Assembly (NCBI GenBank): GCA_914767715.1
Contig: OU612075.1
Coordinates: 17,794,001 to 17,858,000 of the forward strand
Length of the DNA stretch: 64,000 bases
Direction: 5' to 3'
Source: Membranipora membranacea
Taxonomy: Eukaryota > Bryozoa > Gymnolaemata > Cheilostomatida > Membraniporidae
Part shown: in pieces, positions 37,301 through 48,965 of the stretch
Layout: each line of letters begins with the position of its first letter
Numbering within the stretch: the stretch's first letter is position 1
Made by a program: the position numbers and the translations under genes
The notes under the pieces: generated by a model
Database searches by the model: none
Seen by the model: only the letters and a program-made list of their open reading frames with translations
Told to the model about the DNA's origin: nothing

Positions 37301-40300
37301 TGTATAATGGACTGTAACAGATTACATAAATATTGCAATTATTTTCGATACCGATCTGCAAATAAGGTTAATAACTGGTCACCATAAGACTCCCGTCTGA
37401 ATTTAGCCAATTTTATACAGTTTTCAATGTTGTGATATAATCGGCAGTGACCCACACTGAGCTTGATTATAAAACTTCTGGTTTTCTCTTCTATGCCTTG
37501 AGACAAGTTCACAATTTTGTGAGTAAAATCAAAGGTCCTAGTAATCTACTAATAATGTACTGATAATGTACTAACTATTAATGTGTGAAAATTTACTTTT
37601 AATGTAATATAATAAAAAATTAAATCGTGTTAAGTTGCCTATATATATATATATAGTTGTTCCCATGTATTGTATTGTACCGTATTTTATTGTATTGTAT
37701 TGTACTGTATTGATAGATATAACAGAATGCGGGTCAGATACATGCTCAGGTAATGGTGAATGTATAGAGAAGATTGGCGGAGGCACTTCCTGTTGCTGTG
37801 ATGAGGGGTTCTCTGGTTCTGACTGCTCCGTGTCTATCGATTACTGTGCGCAATCTCCGTGTGAGAATTCTGGAACCTGCGTCAGTGATAAGGCTGGATA
37901 TAATTGTGACTGTACATCCCCATGGACGGGCAAAACATGCGGAACAGGTTAATCATCTATTGTAAAATATTGAATACCTCATTGAAGGCTCATTCAGGAA
38001 AAACCCTACTCCACATCTGTGACCAGGACATAAAAGATTGTTTCATGGTCATTCATGGTTACTTGGATTGTTAGACCCCTTTTGTTGTTGCCCAATTTTA
38101 CAACCACAGGTTTTGTAATAGTCAAAACACATTCATGGTCTATGCAGCCAAACTGTCAACAAAATTTCCTCTAGGCGATGTAAATCAGCATCAAAAGTCT
38201 ATAAACTATAAACTATATAGATGTATTGAGCCTATAAACATATCAATACTTACATACAAACTAACATTATACTAACATATAAATGCATATTTGATGCTTA
38301 TGATTGAGCCAAACACGGCTGTTTAATTTGTAGATGTGACTGAGTGTACAGCTGACACATGTAACTCACAGGGGGATTGTATAGAGAAGGTCGGAGGAGG
38401 TACTGTCTGCTTATGTAACTCTGGTTATACTGGATCTGATTGTAGTACGGGTAAGATGAAGTACTACTATACATGAAAACCACTCCTTTTTAAGCAGCCT
38501 ACTATAAGAAAGTTGTCTTGGTTGACCCTCAGCTTGTACACGAATCAAATATTTTGGAACAGCAAAACCAGCTCCTTGCAAATGCATAAGTACTGTTGTG
38601 TTATGCATATTGCATTTGATAGAACATGTAATTGGCAAGAAAACCTGGTTAGCAATGAATGTTTGACTAGAATGATTCTGGTGACCTGATATGACAACTG
38701 TTTATCTTATCCATACCATAGTATACAGTATTAGATTAGATTAGATTAGATTTTATTGATAATTTCGTTATCAATGATGATAGTGTGGAATGTGTACAAT
38801 GCGTAAAAAAAAAATACTAAGAGCGGTGATTGTTGAAATATGTCATAAAAAAAGGAAAAAACGATTTGGCACGCTTTTGTGTTCTACATTTCTTAGGTCT
38901 AAAAATGGTATTATTGCGAGAGGAAACCCTACTAAAATTTCTTGGTATTCGATTATAAAGTGGATGGGTCGGATCATCAGCTATTCGTAAAAAATGGCAC
39001 TTCGAGAGTTCAAAAATAAAATCATATACGGTGGGCAAAGCTAAAACTTGTAATCTCTCACTATAACTAAGATCAGGTAAAATCATCCTGCTAGCTGATC
39101 GCTGTATTCTTTCTAATCTATCCCTGTCTTGATCAGATAACATAAAAACCAAGCAGGGGAGGCATACGTGATTAGGGATCGGATGTTGGCACAGTAGTAT
39201 CGTTTAAGTCCCTCTCTATTCATACCAAGGACTTTCAGTTGGCGTAACAGAAAAAGCCTTGAATTGCAACTTGAAACAATGCTGTCAACATGATTACTAA
39301 AAGTTAGATGTTTGTCAATGTGTATGCCTAAAAACTTGGTATCCGTAGAAGGTTGAACACTTACTGAATCATCAACAAAAATAGTCTCATCATGATTAGT
39401 ACGACCATTAAAATAAACATTCATAATGACCGTCTTGTTAGCATTCAAAAGCATCATATTATCTACCGCCCATTTCATAGTATGGGTGACAGCTTCAGCT
39501 ACGCTTTCTCCTTGATTGCTAAATGTTTTGTAAAAAGTTGTATCATCTGCGTATTGTACCATATTGTAGCCGTCTAGACTTAGGTCATTAACATAAAAAA
39601 GCCATAGTAGGGGGCCTAGCTTAGTGCCCTGAGGTGCACCTACAGATATGTTCTTTAATGGCTATTATATCACTTGCAGATGTAACAACAACTACAACTA
39701 CAACCACAGCCCCAACAACCACAACCTCAACAACCACAGCAGCAACAACCACAACACCAACAACCACAACATCAACGACTACACCAACAACAACCCCAAC
39801 AACAACAATCCCAACCACAACACCAACTACAACATCAACAACTGCGACCCCAACTACAACTACATCACCAACAACCACAACACCGACAACCACAACACTT
39901 ACAACTACAACATCAACAATCACAACACCTACAACTACAATAACAACAACTACACCAACAACAACTACGACCCCGACAACAACACCAGCAACTACAACAT
40001 CAACAACCACAACACCAACAACCACAACACCAACAACCACAACACCAACAACCACAACACCGACACCAACAATTACAACACCAACCACTACAACAGCTCC
40101 CCCTGGTGGAGAGCTATGTTCCCCAAATCCATGTCTGAATGAGGGTGTGTGTACAGCAGATGGGTCAGACTTCACATGTGCTTGTACAGAGCTATATGCT
40201 GGGGATGTTTGTGACATTGGTAAGTTAATCGTGATTATGGCAAGTTTTTTAATTCACATCTCAAATGGCAATAGTAGTTACTGTAATTGTTTCATTTGGC

Positions 40301-40669
40301 GAAGCTCGTTAATGACCAGCTAAGCTGCTCATCATTGGTGGATGTCTCTGCTGCTTTCAGTCTCAGAATAACTGAATGCACCAATTAATCTCTTACATCA
40401 CTGCTAAGGAGCATGCTTTCAACACGAAATGCCTTTCCTATAACATTAAAACTATTCTATCATCCCTCAACTATTTTGTAATGATTTCAGAGAACTACTG
40501 TGAATCTTTCGGTAGCGTGTACAGACCAGTACCAGGTGCAGATTGTAGACAGTATACACAAACTGCTGCCGGATTTGAACCGTGGCTCTTCAATTGCCCT
40601 CAAGGGACACAATTCAGGGTAGAACGCTGCTTCTGTGACTTTGCAGACAGGGTCACCTGCTACGCTTAA
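34332..40669 (+). CDS. EGF-C: secreted EGF-repeat protein with long Thr-rich tract
   Basis: This is the third and longest paralogue. Exons 34332-34373, 34799-34877, 35530-35754, 36731-36964, 37717-37947, 38334-38450, 39680-40219 and 40491-40669 join in frame to 548 residues. A signal peptide is encoded across intron 1 (MISHIRSECLIGSL, then MLLVTLAICSPVGTSS). Three paired-EGF exons and one single EGF follow, all phase 1-1. Exon 39680-40219 codes about 140 residues of almost pure Thr with scattered Pro and Ser, a likely O-glycosylated mucin-like rod, followed by an EGF (ELCSPNPCLNEGVCTADGSD). The last exon codes the six-Cys domain (YCESFGSVYRPVPGADCRQY ... VTCYA). It lacks the CGINSVCKN-type EGF of A and B. 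The fourth exon is almost identical to that of EGF-B in its 3' half. Intron 6 holds an antisense LINE fragment ending just before the Thr exon. AATAAA motifs lie at about 40908-40946. Confidence 0.8.
35348..35485 (+). mobile_element. Truncated copy of the tRNA-derived SINE (empty-site copy)
   Basis: The sequence from TGTGCTCCAACCGTCCTACA to the GACAAAAACTTGCGATTTTA region follows the body and 3' part of the SINE at 27793, without the tRNA head. Its junction GCCACGCCCTTAATGCACC is uninterrupted, with one TTAA, where the other copy carries a palindrome. It lies in intron 2 of EGF-C. Confidence 0.65.
38735..39660 (-). mobile_element. 5'-truncated non-LTR retrotransposon (LINE), reverse transcriptase part
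   Basis: On the minus strand the frames read GAPQGTKLGPLLWLFYVNDL, then VQYADDTTFYKTF with the YADD catalytic box, a thumb-like region (TKFLGIHIDKHLTF), and a C-terminal segment with CHFLRIADDPTHPLY and RPKKCRTQKRAKSFFPFF. One frameshift near 39140 separates the two parts, and everything 5' of the QG motif is missing, so it is dead. The 3' end at about 38735-38755 carries four TCTAA-type repeats, as in LINEs that end in a microsatellite. It sits antisense in intron 6 of EGF-C, and its truncated 5' end is about 20 bp from the acceptor of the Thr-rich exon. Confidence 0.85.
39683..40098 (+). repeat. ACA/ACC trinucleotide-rich coding repeat
   Basis: About 415 bp of imperfect ACA, ACC, ACT and CCA codons with recurrent hexa- to dodecamers such as ACCACAACACCAACA. 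In the EGF-C frame it codes T(P/S)TTT repeats. The other frames stay open too (Asn/Tyr-rich in the next frame, Val-rich on the minus strand), a by-product of the repeat. Such tracts commonly vary in length between alleles. Confidence 0.85.
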
Positions 40670-42499
40670 ATTATAGAAAAAATATTTTGGATATAAACTC
40701 ATATACCCAATGATATCAGGAATTGAGGTATTTTAAATGCAGCGCTCATAATGGCTTTAACAATTTGACAGCGTTAAATCACAGCCGAACATTCCAAGGT
40801 TTAATTCATGGTTTTTAAGTAACGTTTACACTCTGTCCAATTACATAGGCCGATTACTAGCAGTGTTTGTTTTTAAAATACATGTCTATTTGTATGAAAT
40901 TTGGCAGTAAATAAATAAATGGGTTTAAAATAATATGCTAACAGCAATAAAGATTAGGCAAGTTTTCATTCTAGTACAATGTATTTTGCAATACGCTTCA
41001 GGATATGTTTAAATATTCCATTAGATTGAGACCGACTTATCCTAAAATGAACCTGCGTAATTTAACAGTTCCTCAGATTTTTATTAGTTCCACAATCTTT
41101 ACCCTTTGTATACATAAAACTGTGCTGACACGCATCATGGTGATATATTTTCATTGTAAGTCAGAGTTGTTTTATACATTAGTGCATACTTATGGCCTAA
41201 TCTCTGAATACCATAGGAAAACAACATTCCCAAAATGCAAATTAAGTCTACCGCAATATTTCACAGGAATTTCCGGCTGATGTTGTTTTTAAACATGACC
41301 CCCTCCTCTCAAGATATGAACGGATAAAATCTCTTTAATTCAGCTTTCAAGGATAATTATCATACCTCTAAGCTAAGCTATCACCAATAAGCTTTTACTT
41401 ATTTGAAGCTTATCCGCAAGCGCATAAACTCCCAAACTAGCCACGGCCCACCCTTATACATTGAATAATCGCTATCCTAACTGTACATGCCAGTATGAAT
41501 TTAAAGATGGCTGTGATTTGGTTAGTGCTCTGAAGAGTGAACATTAAAATTTCTTATTGGTTACCATGCTGCAAGGTTGTAGTAACTTCAACACTGAGCA
41601 TGGTACGAGCATGCATGAACTACAGATCACCGTTTCTGCTCAAGCACCAGTGTCCTTTTCAAAAGGTAAGTCTATACACAAACGCTTCGTTAGTTTTTGC
41701 AGTTGTGTCATAAAATGTTGGTTTTGCATCTACACCTCATCCTGGTCACTCTCTATTTGTTCTCAGTATTCAACTGGGACTCTCCTTCTGAATACCATTC
41801 CATAATAAGTAGTAAGTATATGTTGACACAAGGAGGTAGTCTCGAAGTCCTTGGTTGACAGCAGTTCACTCCACAGAGTTTAAAGAATTGTATTGTCACA
41901 AGATTTTGTAACTCTATTTCCTGCCTTTCAACCCGTATACACTACCAAAAGCGCAACTGTGAAGATCACTTGTTGGTTTTCCACAGGAAGCTTCTCTGGA
42001 ATACATTTATGCTCCTATTACGTGAACCAACTGGAGATTTCTGATATTGTTCGCAGTTCAAGACAGTGGTACGTTCAATTGCTTTTTACTGCCAGCTCAT
42101 TGCAATTGGTATGCTATATATTTTATGTTTACTCTTTATGTTTTGAGTATCTTTAAAATCATCTTATTTTCACATCTCCAACTTTTTGTATGAAATTGAG
42201 CTTAAAAATGTTGTATATTGCTTTGCAGTCATATGTTAGTTCTGAAATGAAGTTCCGACGGGTAACTCCGAGTGGACTGGCTTAACGCTTTCAGCTGGCA
42301 GCTTTGTTCAAAAAAAGGTAAGCGACATTAATACACACCTAGTCTGTGCCTCCCCCCCCCCCCACCGCCTCAGACTCTTGCCCCCAGTCCGACGCCCCCT
42401 GGCACCTAGACATCTAGACACCTAGACATTTGGCGGTGATCTCAATATTGGGCTAACTTAGTTTGACCAGCTTGTTAGAAAGTAAACTAAACGGAATGA

Positions 42500-42960
42500 A
42501 TCTAGTAACAGAATTTTGGATTTGGATTTGATTTGATTTGTTTTCATTCAATCATCATGACAGATGGTACAGAATGCGAGCAATGGTATGGCATAGTAAA
42601 AACAACACACTAAAAATTATTTATATACTAGACCGTTGTCATGATAGGTCATGAAAAAATTAAAAAAGCCTTTTCTCCGCCTTTCAGTCCTGCAGAGTTT
42701 TGGCCGAAGAATTTGTATAGCTCGAGAGGATGTTCTGGAATTCTTGTTGAAAAGTAGTTCACTAAAAAGAGGATGTGATTCATTATTCACTATACGCAGA
42801 AAATGTGAATAAGAGATATCAAAAAGAAAATCACAAATTTCTTCCTTCCTTATAAACCTGGTGATTATTTCTAAATCCTATTCTGAAAAAGTGAGCATTT
42901 TTCTTAGAACATCATTTTGCTCTCTGTGGCCAAGCATTTGCAGTTGGAGAGAGCAGAAAT
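42500..42960 (-). mobile_element. Second, older fragment of the same LINE family
   Basis: Reading the minus strand gives DFLFDISYSHFLRIVNNESH and later SSRAIQILRPKLCRTERRRK before GFF. This matches, residue for residue in the key positions, the C-terminal segment of the LINE at 38735 (CHFLRIADDPTHPLY ... SSR ... RPKKCRTQKRAKSFF). The plus strand ends in repeated GATTTG units at about 42513-42538, the counterpart of the repeat tail. Only the extreme 3' end of the element remains. Confidence 0.7.
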
Positions 42961-45169
42961 CTCGCTAACAGAGTTCTGAGATATGAACACTAATAGAGTT
43001 TAGTGATCTAAAGGCAAGCGGTTGAGATCCTCAACATTATTGTCAGGGAAGACAATTCTTGTATTATGTTTGTTACACATAACTGTAAATTATCATCACA
43101 TGATTGTCTATATCATTACAGGGTTGTTGACACAACGAGAGATGCTGGCTGGGAGTTCTTGTGAAGCTACCACTGCTCTGAACAGTAACAGCTGGGACAC
43201 CAAACTAGTGACCGAAGTAAAGGCAGATTAGCAAAATATCCATTGAGAGGAATTGTCCATGAAGCTCGATTCGAAGGATGTCATATTGTTGTACCAGTAC
43301 ACACTCAAACCTGAGGTATTTAATTAGATACTGTGATATGTTCCTGCTGATTTGTACTTGGTTGATGTTATCAGCTAGCTCTCTTAAAAAATAATACTAT
43401 AGATTAATTCACACAAATTCCTCACCGATTTTCTCCATTTTACGAGACTGCAAATGCTCACCATATTTAACTCAGTAAAACAATTCAAGTCCCCTGAATA
43501 TTCATAAAAATTATGCCTTATGCCTTTGCGAGTTATTGTTAAAGTGTGTTTCATCTTGTTTCGATCAATTGAAAAAAGAGACGATTAATTGTCATTATTA
43601 CATCATTTATTAAAGTTACTTTCAAAAACTACCTGAACGATAATATTAACAATCAAGATTCAAATTGAAATATGTCAACACGACAGAGTAGGAATGCTGA
43701 AATATTACACAAAGATATAAAACATGAGACCTACAACAATTGATACCAAATCATACAACTTGAGATGTGTAAACCATTAATGTTTATATGTTAATTTTTG
43801 TTTTATCTTGGCACTATAGGAAGAACATCATTTTAATGATGAAGATTGCTTGTCAATAAACGTTTAACAACAAAAAAATGGTTTAAACTATTAGAATTTT
43901 CCACTCTATTGCGAAGGAAAGCAACTCCAGTTCAACTTGGAATAATTACATCCAGAGAGCCTCAACAATGCAACTCCTTTATAAAATCCGTCAGTTAGAT
44001 TAAAGTTTGTGACCGACTGTGACGCTGAAGATTTAACTGACTGGTTGAAAAAATAAAAACAAACAAATTCAAGGAGGATTAAAGCAAACTAAGCAATGTG
44101 TTTCGGAAAAATCAAAAGGGGAGGGCAGAGGTGACCACGTCGTTGAGATAGATTGTATAACATTTAACTCATTTTTTGCAGTCAGAAGCGTTACCAGAAT
44201 GAGATGATGGGATGACAGTTACAGTAATACACACAAAATCATGTGCATTAATATGGCTCTATCGTGAACAGGTATGTAGCACCAAGTTGAGCTTTGCAAG
44301 TATTTCATTGATGCCTCTATCTCAAAGTAACCGGAACATGAATCGATTCACTTGGGAATTCACTCCTTATACTTATTCGCATCGAACAAATATGCTTGTG
44401 TAGAACTGCATCAAATTATTTAAAAGCACGGATTCCGTACAACACCAGTGGTAGGGTGATGTCATGTCGCAACATATTATTTTATGTTAGTGATAGAATA
44501 ACATCAATCAATCATGTCATAATGTTCCAGCTTAAAACGCTTCCAATGTATAGAGCTTAATTATGTATTACCTGATATACTGATACAATCGATTAGATTT
44601 GACAAGATTTGTTACTGCCAAGACCTCCTAGAGACCACAAAAAAACTCATAACAACTATTTCTTTCTCAACCTGTTGCTAGAATATGCCTTTCATTTCAG
44701 TATCTGATAGACAACGATGTGGTTTACTGTAGCTGATTAATCAATATATTTGGCTTGCAAGCTCTCAAAAATAGATTATCATTCACCATCATATTTTTTA
44801 GAACTGAATTGATCGCAGATATATGGATTTATCTAGAGAAATGCCTTGAGCTCTACATACGTAAACAGTTGGAGCTGCATGGATTTACACAGACAGAAGC
44901 TAACCTTCCTGAGAGAAACCAGTCTGCGCATGTGCGAACTGTTGAGGCATACGTTCGTCTCTGCAGCATAGGGCTTGAACTAATTCACCTAGTCTGAGTA
45001 CCAAAATTGGGAAAACAATGAAAACCCATAATTTGGAAATATTTGGGCCTAAATGGAACACTGGTTTTGATATCTCATAACATTGAACCCTGGGAGTTGC
45101 CTTTCTTGATGGAAGGCAGCGCCACCACTGCTGTGCTGCAGAGATAGACTATGTCACAAGGCTATCCTG

Positions 45170-47296
45170 CAAGCAGAATGGAGAGAAACACTGAGAATGC
45201 TCCCATCTCCTGATGACCATATGGACGATGATAATGTTGAAGAAATAGGTAAGTCTCCTCCTCCAATATCTGAAACAAATTTGGGTGGGTGAATAATCGT
45301 TCATTGATATGTACCAAAGCCGAATAACGCCAGCATGAGCATCATAGTGATAGACTGGCAGCTGCTAATACCATTTCTTTAAGCTGAAAAACTCACTGAT
45401 GCATCATGGGAGTTCATTATTCCCAATCTTAAAAGATTCCTCAGTTTCTTCCATTGCATCGTTTTTTTTTCAGATATGTAAGATGTTGAACCAGATGGAA
45501 TTTCTGAAACTTCTCTTTTCGAACCAAGTGATTGCACTGTGATTGATGAGGTAGACACTAGCGACGTACAGATTGGTGGTTCTTGCTAAAGCCCACTGAT
45601 AAAGCATAATGTGACTACCGACACTTGTGAGTGTATAAAACATGATGGCTCACTCTTTTTTCACTTGGAACAAACACATCATTTGACTGGTAGCAGTTTG
45701 AATTTTAGCCATTCAGGACTGGCCGGCACTGTTACAACTTGAATGTCAATTACTTCATTCATGCTTGCAGCAGAAATTGAACCACCGCATCGTCGCGACT
45801 TGTAGCAGTTTGCATGCATTATAGCTGCTTTTGACTGGCAAATATTGTTGGAACTTCAATATCAATTATTTCATTCATGCTTGCAGCTGATTTTGATCCG
45901 CTAACAAAGACACAGAAATCCCCCTCCAGTTCTGTTTTGATGATGAGGAAGGCAATTCCACTGAGTTCCAGCACTCCGCTGCGTGCAACCAAGAGTAACA
46001 TATCGTCAGAAGGTGAGATCATACATGCAATTTTTCAGCCCAGTTTTAAGTTAAAGCATCCATGAAATTGAGATTATCAAAGCTATTTCTCTAGCTAATC
46101 AGCTTCAGAACAAGCCCGAGAATGACCCTCTTGGACCACTAGAAGCTGTGTTATGTGGCATTGATGTCGACCCTTTCAATATCCGCTCACAAGATTGGAA
46201 AGCCCATGTGTGAGGTCACATCATGGTTCTCAATCAATATTCAACATTTTTTTGCATATGGAACTTTGAAAATGAAACCAAATTTTTTTCTCCTTCATTT
46301 TGGATTAATCGCTATGATGACACAAGCTATGTTGGATTACTACTTGTTTCATCCAATTTAGATGAAATCGCATGAGTCCATGGTTTCTAATGGTAGACAC
46401 AGCAAAATTGAGCTGTTCTTGGGCTCATCTTGATGCTTATAAGCTGTACCATAAAATCAATACTATTTTTATCAAACGCGAAAGTTTGATAATTGTTTGA
46501 TAATTTCATATGTTATTTAAAATTACGATGGCCACAGAGTCGCATTGACAATGTCCACTATGACAATGTGAAAATGAGGCAAAAAGTTTGGTTCTGCTAA
46601 CTTATTTTAATAATATTTTCTACTTTTTTATTGCAGTAACAACAACGCCTAAATTTCTAAAGAAGCTTTATGGTGCACAAGCCATCCAGAGAGAGTTGTG
46701 TCCCCACTTCTAGCCTCACTGTGGTCAGACAACAGATTTAATAGCTGACGACCCCACAGAAAAGTCAGCAGAGAAAAGAAGATTTAAGTTTAGCTTATTA
46801 TCATTTCTTTTTCACTGTTTCTCTAAAATTCCGATGACAATCATTCCTATCAACATAATTCACAAAAGGAACATATATTCAGATCATTTCGTATATATCA
46901 AGATTGAGTTTTTATGAATGAGTTTTTTCAACAAAGTGTTTACTTAACTATGGTTTCATAAAGCTACAGCAATACAATGACTTGATCTAGATTACCCTTC
47001 CTCCGGTAAAACCCTTCCTAATGTGTAGGGTGTTTTTGAGTGAAATGAAAATCCCTCCAACCCCTCATCAATTATCTAATATTTGAGTTAAAAAAAGTAC
47101 CTCTAGCAGGTTATCCAGATTAAGCTAATTTATTGCTGTAGCAGAAGATGATCGATATCTCATGGAAGCGGGTGAAATTGTCAAGCCATTTAAAAAGGGT
47201 CGACTAACAATGATAGTTGGGGTCAATCGGAGGACTAAACGCAACGCTCACCACTCTCACATCGCAAAGTATAAGGTCTTAGACCACGATAATTAG
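45170..47296 (+). pseudogene. Exon-like chain of unknown identity
   Basis: Four stretches have good splice signals and all use phase 1: up to 45248 (ends DDHMDDDNVEEI, donor GTAAGT), 45887-46012 (ADFDPLTKTQKSPSSS..., acceptor CTTGCAG, donor GTGAGA), 46637-46713 (VTTTPKFLKKLYGAQ..., with a stop) and 47142-47296 (AEDDRYLMEAGEIVKPF... ending KYKVLDHDN and a stop). Another acceptor near 45475 opens a frame interrupted at once by TAA and then open for 35 codons (VEPDGISETSLFEPSD...). I recognise no family, and no convincing start was found. It may be a decayed gene, an unusual terminal portion of a real one, or chance. Confidence 0.25.
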
Positions 47297-47417
47297 GACC
47301 AATATGTACAGTTTAAAGTGCCAGTCCTACTAGGCCATGTTTGGTCATTAGGGCATATAAAATAAAACAGCATGTGAACCTAATTGCAGAGTAACTGCTG
47401 CAAAGTCTGAAAATTGG

Positions 47418-47477
47418 GATGATAGTGGATCATAGTGATTTATTGCCTCCCCCTGACCACTATGATCCACTATGATC
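47418..47477. repeat. 22 bp inverted repeat (hairpin)
   Basis: GATGATAGTGGATCATAGTG is matched by its near-perfect reverse complement ending at 47477, with a loop of about 16 bases containing GCCTCCCCC. The arms themselves are built on a repeated ATAGTGGATC motif. It could be a transcript terminator, a small RNA precursor or a relic of a palindromic element; nothing nearby decides. Confidence 0.5.
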
Positions 47478-48315
47478 GTTTCTAAAATAATTGAAAAATA
47501 ATTAATTGCCATTTTCCACAATTTTCATTTTTTTATTATTTTTTTTACCCTATGAACTCACGTTATTTGATTTACTGGGGTAATATATCCACTTTTGCAA
47601 ATAGGACTGACCCCTTAAGGATTTATATGAATTGGTGTGCAATCAAGTTAACATCACAGATTCAGTTGATACACATGTGTTATTTCCATGATCTTGGACG
47701 AATTCAAATCTATGCGGAGTTGCATGGAATGGAAATATTCCATTTTCCCAATTATCTCTTTGCGATATGTTACTGTATATTCAGATTCATATCCATTCAG
47801 AGGTTGTGTCCCTTCGAGATTTACTACCATCTGGCATGGTTTTATACAAATTACTATACGCAGTACCCTTTTTTCCGAATATTCTCATTTTTTCTAATTT
47901 TCCTGATTTTTTTCTGATTTTTATTGATTTTCTGATTTTTCTGATATGAAATACCAACACACCACAAATAAATGCACAACTAGTTTGAGCTCTTATTTAT
48001 TTTCTTGCTCCTTTTCAACTTTCTATGCACAAACTCAAATGATGCTTCTGCCATCGCTGACGTTTGGATTCAGAGCAAACATTCATTTGTTCTAATGAAT
48101 TTGACACTTGGAATAAAAAAATGCCTCGTATATATGGGCAGTTGTTTTTTATACTTAGTTGATAAGGTCCCGACAACAAGTGCTTGGGTTCTGTTTACAT
48201 CTTATGCTTGGTGGATGGTGGATTTGCTGTACTCTACTCATGATACTGTCATTTTTCCCATATTCGTTGAAAATTATCAGTTAGGGTTCCGATGTCAGAA
48301 GAACTAAGCGAGTAG

Positions 48316-48965
48316 ATGGCGTAGTGGGTAAGTAACTGCTTGTCAATCATGGGAGCAGTGGTTCAACTCTTCTCTAGTACCTCTGCTGTTAGTTTTACAT
48401 TCGTCCTAAGCCTCTCTTAGCTGGTATGACATTGTCCAACTCAGTTAAGGTGTTCACGCCGGCAAGTTGGAGGGGTGGTACTCGTGGACAGACAGCAAGC
48501 AAGAGAGCAGCGGATCGAGTCACAGCAGGAGCAGGAGAGGTAGAAGCAGGGAGGTGAGTGGAGAAGGGTAGAGCTGACATGAGTGGAAGCCGGAGGGAGG
48601 CGGAGGAGCAGCCACCGGAGGAACAGAGGCAGCCGGCGACCAAGAGCGGGCCCCATCCGGGACTTAAAAAACAAACCCAGAATTTTGCCGTTTTATATAT
48701 AAGTATAATGATGAAGTTACAATAAAACAAATTGTAATTTGTTGTGCAGTGTTTCATAACCCACTACCTAGATTACCAAGGACTCACCAATACCTGAAGA
48801 CCTTTGCAGCTGACTCACTTGCTGTCTCTAGAGTGAAGAGTGAAGTCTGAAGAATGAGCGAGTGAGTGAGTGAAGAGTGAGTGAAGAGCAATGCACTGAT
48901 TAGGTGTTGAACCCATGACCATCCGATCAAGAGTCCAACACTCTAACCACTACACTACTTTGATG
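48316..48965. repeat. tRNA-like sequences at both ends of a GC-richer stretch
   Basis: On the plus strand, 48316-48375 has TGGCGTAGTGGGTAAGT and GGTTCAACTCTTC, spaced like A and B boxes. On the minus strand, 48895-48960 reads TAGTGTAGTGGTTAGAGTGT and GGGTTCAACACC. Neither forms a full cloverleaf. The interval between them is GA-rich and CT-skewed, including GAGTGAGTGAGTGAAGAGTGA-like repeats at 48840-48890. This fits one or two tRNA-derived SINEs in opposite orientation. Confidence 0.4.

Noticed and set aside
39621-40217. A 198-residue Val/Gly-rich open frame on the minus strand, opposite the Thr-rich exon
   Set aside because: It is the complement of an ACA/ACC repeat that is open in several frames; the plus-strand frame joins to EGF exons with correct splice phases and the minus frame has no support.
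41557-41670. Frame ending in a TCAAAAG/GTAAGT donor, resembling the second exon of an EGF gene
   Set aside because: No hydrophobic signal sequence and no downstream EGF exon follow before the PAK gene.
43022-43231. 69-residue open frame after a CATTACAG acceptor
   Set aside because: Only an isolated acceptor and a stop; no partner exon, recognisable motif or similarity to the EGF family was seen.
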